DNA of 40,668 nucleotides, from positions 1-40,668 of the forward strand of contig LSSJ01000008.1 of the NCBI GenBank assembly GCA_001595785.1. The letters are read 5' to 3'. Source of the stretch: Euryarchaeota archaeon SM23-78 (lineage in GTDB: Archaea > Nanobdellota > Nanobdellia > Woesearchaeales > SM23-78). A model generated the notes under the pieces. It was not told the origin of the DNA. It was given only the letters and a program-made list of their open reading frames with translations, and did not search any database. Both the position numbers and the translations under genes were made by a program. This document shows positions 1-8,207 of this stretch, in pieces; the stretch's first letter is position 1; the number at the start of each line of letters is the position of its first letter.

Positions 1-1
1 T

Positions 2-556
2 TCTAATTTTAATAATAATGTTCAGAGCAACCCTTTTTTTGTTGATGAGCCTGGTTATGATTTTAACCTTCTAAACAACAGCCCAGCAATTGATGCAGGA
101 ACCTGGTTAACAACAACAATTAGTGCTGGCACTGGAACCAATCTTCCTGTACAAGATGCTAGTTACTTTATTGATGGTTATGGCATAGTAGAGGGTGACT
201 TAATCCAGTTAGAAAACCAGACTGTTACTGCTCGTATTATTGGTGTTGATTATAATGCTAATGTCTTAATGCTCAATATTTCCTTAACCTGGGATGAGGG
301 GCAAGGAGTGCACTTGCCTTACTCAGGAGCAGCCCCTGATATAGGGGCTTATGAGTTCGTAAGTAGCTCGCCAACTCCAACGCCCCTTCCCATCCCTGGC
401 GACTTGAATGAAGATGGAGTGGTTGATATAGCAGATTTGATAATTATTGCAACTAGTTTCGGCTTGTCATCTGGCTTTGATGAGCGAGCTGATACTGACA
501 GCAATGGAGAAGTAGATATTTTTGATATTGTATTCGTAGCTAGCAGGTTCACATGA
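2..556 (+). CDS. secreted beta-helix-type protein with C-terminal dockerin-like doublet (5' partial)
   Basis: The reading frame is open from base 2, so this is the C-terminal end of a gene that begins outside the window. The segment ending in PDIGAYEF is the closing stretch of a right-handed beta-helix domain and is closely similar to the same region of the next gene. After a short Ser/Thr/Pro linker come two Ca-loop repeats, DLNEDGVVDIAD and DTDSNGEVDIFD, the D-x-N-x-D/N-G-x-V-D-x-x-D pattern of a type I dockerin doublet, ending in VASRFT. Dockerins bind cohesins to assemble extracellular complexes; no cohesin is visible here. The stop codon is followed at once by GGTGA and the ATG of the next gene, so they are probably co-transcribed. 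Confidence 0.8.
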   Translation, partial: SNFNNNVQSNPFFVDEPGYDFNLLNNSPAIDAGTWLTTTISAGTGTNLPVQDASYFIDGYGIVEGDLIQLENQTVTARIIGVDYNANVLMLNISLTWDEGQGVHLPYSGAAPDIGAYEFVSSSPTPTPLPIPGDLNEDGVVDIADLIIIATSFGLSSGFDERADTDSNGEVDIFDIVFVASRFT

Positions 557-565
557 GGTGAGAAA

Positions 566-2914
566 ATGAAGAAAACTTTTTTGATTGAAATTGTTTTGCT
601 GGTTTTACTACCATTTTTTGTAAACGCAGCAACATACTATGTTGCAAAAGATGGCAGTGGAGACTTCACAACAATAGCAGCAGCTTCTAACGCTGCCCAG
701 CCAGGAGACACCATATACATTCGCGCAGGAACATACAGCGAGACAATCAGACCTGCAAGGTCAGGAACTGCAGGTAACCCAATAACATATGCAAGATACG
801 GAAATGAACAAGTGACCATTACTAATGTTGGTGATGGTATTGATATTAACGACAGAAATTACATTGTTATTGATGGAATAAGAATAGTGGATGTTAACAG
901 ATTCGTAGACATGCAAAGAGCAACCCATAATATCATAAAAAACTGCTATATGAATCAATTTAGTAGCTGGATTGGAATCTTTTTGTGGGAAGGCTCAGAT
1001 CATAATAAGATACTTAATAATACAATCCTAGGCCCGTGTTTTGGAGGTGCAGAAGCAGGTGATTTAATTTATTGCTACGGAGGATGCCATTATAATGTAA
1101 TTGAAGATAATTATTTTGAATATGGCTCTCACACAACAGTAGAATTCAGGGGACAAACAGGACACACATCAAATAATGTAATAAGAAACAATAGAGTCTG
1201 GAATCCATGGCACACCCTTATAACTGCTTGGCCAGCAGCAGACTACACACTCATAGAAGGAAATATTATACTTGACGGAGGAGAAAAAGCTAGTGAAAAT
1301 TCTTGTGGCTCTGACAGAGACAGGACTGCACCCAGAAAATATCACGCAGGCATCCAGCTGGGCTCTGAAAACTGCATTATCAGGAATAATGTTCTTATAA
1401 ATAATGGCTGGATGGAAATAAACTCTTATCCTCCAGAAGGAAGCCCGCCAGGGCCGCCCATAAGCGCCTTAAATAACAGGATATATCATAATACTTTTCA
1501 TAAAAATCATTATGGACCAGCAAGCGAAGCTAGCGAGCCTGTTGATGGTAATGTTTTTAAAAACAATATTTTCTATAAACAGGTCAGCGCTGAAATAAGT
1601 ATGAGCATTCCTTCTGGAACTAATTATTTCATCAACAACGACATATTAGGAGCTAGTTATTACGCAGGAGGCAATGATATTTGGTCAGGCACACTTAATG
1701 AGAATCCCTTATTTGTAAATGAAAACGCAGTTGATGATGTCAACAACAAAAACTTTAATGAGGGATATGTTTATCTTCAATCAAGTTCACCAATGATAGA
1801 TGCAGGAGCATTTTTAACAAAAGCCAGAAGCGCAGGAAGCGGAACAAACATCCCAATAGAAGACGCAAGTTATTTCTATGACGGCTGGGGGATTGAAGGA
1901 GAAGTTGGAGATTTAATACAGCTAGAAGAGCAAAGTGTAACTGCTTATATTGTTAATGTAGATTATAATAGCAACACAATTACAGTTGACAAAAGCCTAA
2001 CCTGGAGTTCAGGAACAGGAGTAACCCTAGCATACAACGGCAATGCACCAGACATAGGAGCATACGAATACGGAGGAACAACACCGCCACCTCCACCGCC
2101 AACATGCACCAACTGCAAAACCAATCCCTGTAACACATACAATGACTGCACAACAGCATCAGGAACATGCATATCAGGCTACTGCTGCCAAGGAACCTGC
2201 ACAGAAACATCAACTTGTTCAAAATGCAAAGAACAGGCCTGCAATACATATTATGATTGTGCTCCTGGGTCAGGAACATGTAAAACAGGATATTACTGCT
2301 GCCAAGGAACCTGCACAGAAACACCACCCCAACCACCTCCACCAATTGGCGATGAACTAATTGTTAATGGCGATTTTTCCAGCTGGAGCAATGACAATCC
2401 TGTAGGGTGGACAATGGAGTATTCTGAAGGTGCAAATAATTATATAACGCAAAGTTCTGGCAGGTGCAGACTTGTTGACCTGAATACAGGCGGAGCCAGA
2501 ATTACACAAAACATTTTGACTCCAGGTAAACAGTACCGTGTAACTTACACTCTGGTTTCTGTTAATCAAGGTGCCATAAAGGTAGGCTCTGAAGACCCAT
2601 GGAAAGACATTATTGTGAATGACAACACTCCAGGCACCAAAACCTTTGATTTCACAGCTATAGGAACTACTTTTAGCATTGGAAGGTCAGGGGTTCCAAC
2701 AGATGTAATAATTGATGATGTGTCTGTAAAAGATATTAGCAGTACCCAAATACCAGGAGACCTCAATAATGACAAAGTAGTAGACATAGATGACATAACA
2801 ATTGTAGCAATCAACTTCGGCCTAAGCTCTGGCTTTGATGAAAGAGCAGACACTGATAATAACGGAATAATAGACATATTTGATATCGTATTCGTGGCCA
2901 GCAGGTTCACATGA
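566..2914 (+). CDS. secreted right-handed beta-helix protein with Cys-rich repeats, CBM-like domain and dockerin-like doublet
   Basis: The protein has 782 residues. A signal peptide (about 1-21, ending FFVNA) is followed by ATYYVAKDGSGDFTTIAAA, the typical start of a pectate-lyase/NosD-like parallel beta-helix, and by many Asn-rich coils such as NVIRNNR and NCIIRNN to about residue 500. After a Pro-rich linker come two copies of a Cys-rich module (CxxC...CNTY.DC...GYCCQGTC), then a domain of about 130 residues starting ELIVNGDFSSW with the look of a CBM4/9-like carbohydrate-binding fold, and finally a dockerin-like doublet ending VASRFT. It is likely exported and may bind or cleave polysaccharide, but no catalytic residues can be named. 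Start: ATG after GAGGTGA, which overlaps the end of the preceding gene. The 3' half favours A-ending codons, unlike its neighbours. Confidence 0.88.
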   Translation: MKKTFLIEIVLLVLLPFFVNAATYYVAKDGSGDFTTIAAASNAAQPGDTIYIRAGTYSETIRPARSGTAGNPITYARYGNEQVTITNVGDGIDINDRNYIVIDGIRIVDVNRFVDMQRATHNIIKNCYMNQFSSWIGIFLWEGSDHNKILNNTILGPCFGGAEAGDLIYCYGGCHYNVIEDNYFEYGSHTTVEFRGQTGHTSNNVIRNNRVWNPWHTLITAWPAADYTLIEGNIILDGGEKASENSCGSDRDRTAPRKYHAGIQLGSENCIIRNNVLINNGWMEINSYPPEGSPPGPPISALNNRIYHNTFHKNHYGPASEASEPVDGNVFKNNIFYKQVSAEISMSIPSGTNYFINNDILGASYYAGGNDIWSGTLNENPLFVNENAVDDVNNKNFNEGYVYLQSSSPMIDAGAFLTKARSAGSGTNIPIEDASYFYDGWGIEGEVGDLIQLEEQSVTAYIVNVDYNSNTITVDKSLTWSSGTGVTLAYNGNAPDIGAYEYGGTTPPPPPPTCTNCKTNPCNTYNDCTTASGTCISGYCCQGTCTETSTCSKCKEQACNTYYDCAPGSGTCKTGYYCCQGTCTETPPQPPPPIGDELIVNGDFSSWSNDNPVGWTMEYSEGANNYITQSSGRCRLVDLNTGGARITQNILTPGKQYRVTYTLVSVNQGAIKVGSEDPWKDIIVNDNTPGTKTFDFTAIGTTFSIGRSGVPTDVIIDDVSVKDISSTQIPGDLNNDKVVDIDDITIVAINFGLSSGFDERADTDNNGIIDIFDIVFVASRFT

Positions 2915-2924
2915 GGTGAAAAAA

Positions 2925-5507
2925 ATGAAAAAAGTGAATAAAAAATTATTTGTTGGAATTGTTTTGGTTTTGTTTTTTGTTTTTAACCTGGGCATCGCTA
3001 GTGCTGACATGACCACAGGGCTTGTTGGTTATTGGAATTTTGAGGAAGGCAGCGGAACCATTGCAGCAGACTCTTCAGGTAATGGTAATGACGTTACTTT
3101 GAGGAATGGCCCTACCTGGACTATTGGAAGGGTTGGTCAGGCCTTGAACTTAGATGGAGTGGATGACTATGCATTAAAATTAAATCCATCGTATAATTTC
3201 ACTGGCAACCCCACTAAGAGCTTCTCAGTTTCTGCTTGGTTTAATCCTAGGGCATGTGTTTCTTTGTCAGGTCTTGCACTTGCTGATGATGGCACTTCTT
3301 ATTCGGATGTGTTAAGACTAGCAACTGTTGGAGAATATTGGATCATGCAGCTTAGACCAGGAGGCACTCATGCTGATGGAGGTAATTGTGCACTTAATCA
3401 ATGGCATCACCTGACTGGAGTTTATAATGCAGGTGAAACAAAAATATACTTATATTATAATGGCGTTCTAGCCGACTCCAAGGTTGTATCTAATCCCAGC
3501 ACTTCAGGTTTTAGGGATCGTGTGAACATTGGCTTTGCTCAAGAATATTTTGATGGGCTTATAGATGAGGTTCGTGTTTATGATAGAGCCTTAAGTGCTA
3601 GTGATGTTATGGAAATCTATAATTCTGCTGGTGCTCCTCCTCCACCTGACACTGAACCCCCTTCTACACCTACTAATCTCATAGCTACAGCTATATCGTA
3701 TTATCAGGTTAATCTTTCATGGAGTGCTGCAACTGATGATGTAGGAGTGACTGGTTATCGTATTTATAGAGATGGCACTTTGATAGGCAACTCAGTTACT
3801 ACTATTTATCTAGATGCTAATGCTTATCCCTCAACCACTTATTCCTATACTGTTTCTGCTTATGATGGTGCTGGCAATCAAGGCTCACAGTCATCTCCTG
3901 CTTTAGCCATTACTCCAGCTGCACCAAGAGGACAGACTTATTATGTATCAAAAACAGGAGACGATGCTAATCCAGGTACACAGGCTCAGCCCTGGAGAAC
4001 CATACAAAAAGCAGCAGACACAGTAACAACAGGAGACACAGTTTATGTAAATGCAGGTATTTATGATGAAAAGGTCTTTATTAGAGCATCAGGAAATCCA
4101 GGGGCAATGATAAGTTTTATTGCCAATGGCAATGTTAAATCTTATGGTTTCCATATTGTTGCTGATTACGTCCGAATCAAAGGCTTCAATATTACTTCTG
4201 TTGACTCAGGATGGACTACTACTGCTTATGGCATCTTTGTTCGAGGAAACTACTGTATTATTGAGGATAATTATATTTATTACTGCCCAAACTCAGGGAT
4301 TTGTACAGCAACTGCTTCGCATGGCTGCATTATTAGGAATAATAAATTACAAAGAAACACTCTTGCTGGGATGGAAATTGATGGAACCAATCATCTGATT
4401 GAAAATAATGAGATATGGGATACAATTGTTTATCACACCCCAACGCAGTCAATGCTTACTCAAGATTCTAATGGAGCATTTTATCATGGATCAGGCCACA
4501 TCTTCAGAGGAAATTATATACACAATATTACCTTTACCCACCCTGAAGCCCAGGGTTACCATCCGCACATTGATGCATTTCAAACATTTAGTGGAGCACA
4601 GAACGTATTATTTGAGAAGAACCTAATTGTGATGCCTGAATATGTGGATGAACCAGGCAACAGCTTAGCTGGATGGATGCTGGCAAGAGCTACAAACATA
4701 ACAATAAGGAACAATATCGTTGTCATACACAGGGGAACTGAAACAGGGGGCGGAGGCTGCAGTCATCTAAAGGTCATGAATAATGTCTTTGTAGGAAGCC
4801 TGAATTATACTGGTGGCTGGCCTGGCGGAGTAATGCTGGAAAGAGCTCCTAATTCAATAGTCAGGAATAATATTATTTTCAACCAGGTGAATCAGGCTAT
4901 TTATCTAACTGGAACAACCTTTGATGGATTGGATATTGGCAATAATCTTGTCTATAATTCTGATGGAAGCACACCATCAGCATACACCTATACAAATTGG
5001 TCCAGTGATTTATGGGGTGTGAATCCATTGTTTGTTGACCCTGACAATGGTGATTATCATCTACAAGCAGGCAGCCCTGCAATCGATGCAGGCTATGACC
5101 TAACTGGCATGGTAACTGATGACTATGAAGGTAATCCAAGACCTCAAGGAGCAGGCTATGATATTGGTGCTTATGAAACTAGTAGTGGTCCTCCTCAGTA
5201 TTGCTCTGATGGCACCTTGTATGCCCAGTGCTCTTCTACCCTACCTTTGTACTGCAATAACGGAGTCCTCGAAGACAAGTGCTCAAAATGCAACTGCCCA
5301 GCCAACTATACTTGCTTGGTTAATGAGAGCTGCAGAGTACCAATAACAGGAGACCTCAACAATGACGGAGTAGTTGATATTCAAGACATAACAATAGTCG
5401 CAACTAACTTCGGCTTAACAGCAGGTTTTGACAACCGGGCCGACACTGACAGTAACAATATTATTGATATTTTCGATGTAGTATTCGTAGCCAGCAGATT
5501 CACATAA
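2925..5507 (+). CDS. secreted LamG / fibronectin III / beta-helix protein with dockerin-like doublet
   Basis: An upstream in-frame ATG at 2880 overlaps the previous gene; ATG 2925 is preferred because GAGGTGA lies just upstream and a clean signal peptide follows (KKLFVGIVLVLFFVF...ASA). The 860-residue product has a concanavalin A/LamG-like domain (about 25-230, starting GLVGYWNFEEGSG), a fibronectin type III domain (about 240-330, containing VNLSWSAATDDVGVTGYRIY), a parallel beta-helix (about 335-745, starting TYYVSKTGDDANPGT), a Cys-rich stretch and a dockerin-like doublet (DLNNDGVVDIQD, DTDSNNIIDIFD) ending VASRFT. Such proteins act outside the cell on glycans or surfaces. Codon style changes near 3930, at the border between FN3 and beta-helix, consistent with domain shuffling. 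Confidence 0.88.
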   Translation: MKKVNKKLFVGIVLVLFFVFNLGIASADMTTGLVGYWNFEEGSGTIAADSSGNGNDVTLRNGPTWTIGRVGQALNLDGVDDYALKLNPSYNFTGNPTKSFSVSAWFNPRACVSLSGLALADDGTSYSDVLRLATVGEYWIMQLRPGGTHADGGNCALNQWHHLTGVYNAGETKIYLYYNGVLADSKVVSNPSTSGFRDRVNIGFAQEYFDGLIDEVRVYDRALSASDVMEIYNSAGAPPPPDTEPPSTPTNLIATAISYYQVNLSWSAATDDVGVTGYRIYRDGTLIGNSVTTIYLDANAYPSTTYSYTVSAYDGAGNQGSQSSPALAITPAAPRGQTYYVSKTGDDANPGTQAQPWRTIQKAADTVTTGDTVYVNAGIYDEKVFIRASGNPGAMISFIANGNVKSYGFHIVADYVRIKGFNITSVDSGWTTTAYGIFVRGNYCIIEDNYIYYCPNSGICTATASHGCIIRNNKLQRNTLAGMEIDGTNHLIENNEIWDTIVYHTPTQSMLTQDSNGAFYHGSGHIFRGNYIHNITFTHPEAQGYHPHIDAFQTFSGAQNVLFEKNLIVMPEYVDEPGNSLAGWMLARATNITIRNNIVVIHRGTETGGGGCSHLKVMNNVFVGSLNYTGGWPGGVMLERAPNSIVRNNIIFNQVNQAIYLTGTTFDGLDIGNNLVYNSDGSTPSAYTYTNWSSDLWGVNPLFVDPDNGDYHLQAGSPAIDAGYDLTGMVTDDYEGNPRPQGAGYDIGAYETSSGPPQYCSDGTLYAQCSSTLPLYCNNGVLEDKCSKCNCPANYTCLVNESCRVPITGDLNNDGVVDIQDITIVATNFGLTAGFDNRADTDSNNIIDIFDVVFVASRFT

Positions 5508-5520
5508 AAGGTGAAATAAA

Positions 5521-6210
5521 AAATGAACCTCCCCACCCTAAAGGGCGAGGTATCATTTGAAATAAAAACAAAATATTTTTTATGCAACGAAAGCCGGAAG
5601 CTTTCGTTGTTGGTAATAGGAAGGAAGGTTGCTAAAATTAGTTTTCCAGCTCCCTTGGCTGTAACGAATGTAATTTTGAATTACATCATAAGTCACATTA
5701 CCTACAGAACAATAAAACTTTCCAGGACTCCAGAAATGACCCTTACGAAAGTGCTTCCTCAGCCAAGGAAAATTCCTGAACAAAGCACCTGCTGTTTTTG
5801 CTTTCAAAACAGCAAAAACATAAGTTGGTGATACTGTTGGTGGAAAACTAATAAACAAATGCACATGATCAGGCATAACCTTAAGCTCATAGATTTCCAG
5901 CCTTTTTCAAGGGAAACAAGGTTAATTATGCCTTCAACACAACACCTCAAAGATAACCTCGCCAAAACAATGTAAGAATACTTCACCTTCCAAACAAGGT
6001 GAAAACAGTTTTGACCCACGCTATGTTTACTTCGTTTCAAACCTTCCATTTAAATCGCCTCCGCGTTTTTTTGCGGAGCTAACGCTAACACAAACGGTTT
6101 GTTTGAGTGCGGCAAAATTCGCCCCGCACTCATTCATAATCAAACACCAAAGAAAAAATTAACGGAGGACGGCGGTTCCTCTCGGCTAAACTCCGAGTAT
6201 CCTCCGCCGT
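5521..6210 (-). mobile_element. IS200/IS605-type insertion sequence (decayed)
   Basis: This is a block of about 690 bp, the size of an IS200-type element, carrying only a Y1-transposase reading frame on the minus strand. Both ends hold imperfect hairpins expected as TnpA recognition structures. At 5528-5550, CCTC/GAGG and CCCT/AGGG pair; read on the minus strand it is GATAC-hairpin-GAGGTTC. At 6163-6210, CTCGG (6181-6185) pairs with CCGAG (6193-6197) inside ACGGCGG/CCGCCGT (6169-6175 with 6204-6210), with an alternative outer stem CGGAGGA/TCCTCCG. Two more inverted repeats lie at 6059-6078 (CTCCGC/GCGGAG) and 6104-6132 (TGAGTGCGG/CCGCACTCA). The exact ends are inferred. The element sits immediately after AAGGTGAAATAAAAAATG, which looks like the original start region of the next operon gene. 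Confidence 0.75.
5580..6049 (-). pseudogene. tnpA: IS200/IS605 family transposase TnpA, frameshifted
   Basis: The N-terminal part (HSVGQNCFHLVWKVKYSYIVLA, starting at 6049) and the C-terminal part (MPDHVHLFISFPPTVSP... to AFVA at 5580) lie in different minus-strand frames. Together they would give a Y1 (HUH) single-strand transposase of about 155 residues. The frames join near 5895-5905, where LEKG is followed by W-K-S in one frame and by L-E-I-Y-E-L-K-V-M-P-D-H in the other, which looks like loss of one base. The HUH motif (HVH) and the likely catalytic Tyr (in VIQNYIRYSQ) are both in the second fragment. It is either inactive or affected by a sequencing error. No tnpB accompanies it. Confidence 0.85.
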
Positions 6211-6217
6211 AAATGTA

Positions 6218-8086
6218 ATGAAGAAATCAAAAAATTTTCAATTTTTTGGTCCAGAAAATCACAAATCTAAGATTTGTGAATCCAAAAATTATATTTTTGG
6301 AAATATAAAATATTTTCTGAAAATATTTTTTGCACTGGCTTTGTTGCTCTTCATTCCCAACCTGGTCTTTGCAACTGACTGGTATGTAAGACCTCCGGGT
6401 GGAGATTATGGAACAGAGGATGGAACAGATTATGACAATGCATGGGACGGGTTGCTTAATGTTGTATGGGGTCCTGGTGGTGTACGAGGAGGTGATAACT
6501 TATATATTTGCGGGCTTCATGTGCATGAGATTACTAATCCTTATGATAATTTTGTTAGTCAAGCAGATATTTTTCCTGTTTCTGGTAATAGTGAGAATGA
6601 GAGAATAATTATTAGGGGTGACTGTCCTGGTAACCCTGGTATTGTGTGGGGTGCTTATAGGAACATGTTTAGTAACTGGACTCATATAGGTGGTGGTGTA
6701 TGGAATACAAGTATGACTGGTAATAGTGATCGTGTCTGGTATTTCCAAGATGTGGGTGTTCCTAATGATGATTCTTATATTGTTTTGAATATTGTGTATA
6801 GCTTGGAAGAGCTAAGAGCTCATCCTGGCGGGGCTTATTATTCTCCTGATTTTTTGGGTTACTCACCTTTTTATGTTAAGCTTACTGATGGAAGTGATCC
6901 TTTTGGCAGGGTTGTTTTTAATGAGTGGGGTTATGATTTCAAGCTGAATGGCACATCATATATATCATTTATTAATCTTAAGTTTTATGGTGTTAAGCGT
7001 ATGTTTAAAAGGTTGCATGAAGAAGTGCATCATATTAGATGGGAGAACTGTACTTTGTGGTATGCTAGCCATTCAATCATGGGTTTTCGTAACAAGAATC
7101 ATCATATAGAGATGATTAACAATGATATTGCCTGGGCTCAGAACGGCATAGGCTTTAGTGTTGATCCAGTTGATTCCCCTGATGTTCCTCATCACATTAC
7201 TTTTAGTAATAACACAATACATCATATTGCTCAAAGGATTTGTGACGGAGATGCTCATGCAATCTGGGGTCAAGGAAGCAGGGATATAATCATTGAGAAT
7301 AATATTATGTATAATACAGGCACAGGCATTACTTTTTACAACTGGGACTACCAACAGTCTATGAAGAACATGACTGTGAGGTATAACTGGGTTTATAACA
7401 CTCATACAACAGGATGTGGTAATAGTAGAGGGATTGAGTTTAACTGTGGTGAGGGCCAGGGTCCTGATACCAATGGTGAGTGCTATGGGAACATTGTGGG
7501 CCCTAATGTTTCTGATGTTGGCTACAGGTATAAATGGACAGAGCTAAGCGAGTTTTATAATAATGTTTGTTATGATTGTGGAATATCATTTTATATCAGC
7601 AGCACCTTGCTGCCTTACTATGTAAGTGCTAAGTTAAGAAACATTATTTCTTTAAATCCAAGGCAGACGCATATATATTATGCTTCTACTGCTGAAGGTA
7701 GTTATATTATTGATTCTGATTATAACATCTTTTATCCAATCTCAGGAGACCAGTTTTATTTTAGAGATGAAAATGGTTGGGGATACATGAATTTTACAGA
7801 GTGGCAGGCTTTATCAAAACAGAACTGCACCTTTGACCCTCACTCCATTATTACCGACCCCTTGTTTGTTAATCCTGATAAAGGTGACTTTCATCTTAAA
7901 CCTGGTAGTCCTGCTATTGATACAGGTGTTGATGTGTGGTTTAGCACTGATTTTGAAGGTAATCCTGTTCCTCAAGGCTCAAGACCTGACATTGGTGCTC
8001 TTGAATATATATCAGGCACTGGTTGTGGTGTTGCTGACCTTAACTGTAATGGAGCAGTTGATATCTTTGACTTAATGTGGCTTTGA
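6218..8086 (+). CDS. secreted right-handed beta-helix protein with disrupted dockerin
   Basis: The protein has 622 residues. Residues 1-30 are an odd extension encoded by a mini-hairpin array. The signal sequence follows (about 31-52, FLKIFFALALLLFIPNLVFA), then TDWYVRPPGGDYG and a long beta-helix with coils such as HITFSNNTIHHI and DIIIENNIMYN, ending PDIGALEY. The first dockerin repeat (DLNCNGAVDIFD) is present, but the frame ends LMWL instead of continuing, and the second repeat lies in another frame (8079-8162). The start is uncertain: ATG 6218 has no good ribosome binding site, and the native one may be the AAGGTGA stranded before the insertion sequence at 5508-5516. It belongs to the same operon family as the three genes upstream. 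Confidence 0.8.
   Translation: MKKSKNFQFFGPENHKSKICESKNYIFGNIKYFLKIFFALALLLFIPNLVFATDWYVRPPGGDYGTEDGTDYDNAWDGLLNVVWGPGGVRGGDNLYICGLHVHEITNPYDNFVSQADIFPVSGNSENERIIIRGDCPGNPGIVWGAYRNMFSNWTHIGGGVWNTSMTGNSDRVWYFQDVGVPNDDSYIVLNIVYSLEELRAHPGGAYYSPDFLGYSPFYVKLTDGSDPFGRVVFNEWGYDFKLNGTSYISFINLKFYGVKRMFKRLHEEVHHIRWENCTLWYASHSIMGFRNKNHHIEMINNDIAWAQNGIGFSVDPVDSPDVPHHITFSNNTIHHIAQRICDGDAHAIWGQGSRDIIIENNIMYNTGTGITFYNWDYQQSMKNMTVRYNWVYNTHTTGCGNSRGIEFNCGEGQGPDTNGECYGNIVGPNVSDVGYRYKWTELSEFYNNVCYDCGISFYISSTLLPYYVSAKLRNIISLNPRQTHIYYASTAEGSYIIDSDYNIFYPISGDQFYFRDENGWGYMNFTEWQALSKQNCTFDPHSIITDPLFVNPDKGDFHLKPGSPAIDTGVDVWFSTDFEGNPVPQGSRPDIGALEYISGTGCGVADLNCNGAVDIFDLMWL
6228..6329 (+). repeat. array of four mini-hairpins overlapping the 5' end of the beta-helix gene
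   Basis: Four inverted repeats follow one another, each with a 3-nt loop: 6228-6248 (CAAAAAATT, loop TTC), 6259-6279 (TCACAAATC, loop TAA), 6281-6301 (TCCAAAAAT, loop TAT) and 6307-6329 (AAAATATTTT, loop CTG). Arms are 9-10 bp and perfect. All lie inside the reading frame that starts at 6218 and encode the extra residues before and into the signal peptide. The arms differ in sequence, so this is not a simple direct repeat. Confidence 0.8.
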
Positions 8087-8162
8087 TGCAAGAGCAGACA
8101 CTGATGAAAGTGGGGAAATAGATATACTTGACCTTGTGTTTGTTAGTGGTAGGTTTAGTTGA
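8079..8162 (+). pseudogene. out-of-frame remnant of the second dockerin repeat
   Basis: Read from 8079, the frame gives GFDARADTDESGEIDILDLV and then FVSGRFS before a stop, matching the second Ca-loop repeat of the three upstream proteins (GFDERADTDSNGEVDIFDIV...). Compared with them, about 9-10 codons joining the two repeats (IVATNFGL-type) are missing and the frame is shifted, so the upstream gene stops at 8084-8086 before this repeat. It indicates a small deletion that broke the dockerin of the fourth gene. Confidence 0.75.
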
Positions 8163-8207
8163 AAAGCCGAAACTAATTAAAAGAAGACTATTTTCCTTTC
8201 TTTTCCT

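Noticed and set aside
5523-5831. Plus-strand frame across the insertion sequence
   Set aside because: It lies antisense to the transposase fragment and begins in the terminal hairpin; the ATG is better explained as the displaced start of the following operon gene.
6228-6329. CRISPR-like array of palindromes
   Set aside because: The palindromes differ from each other in sequence and have no regular spacers; there are no cas genes.
1-8162. A complete cellulosome
   Set aside because: Dockerin-like ends are present, but no cohesin, scaffoldin or recognisable glycoside hydrolase catalytic domain is in the window.
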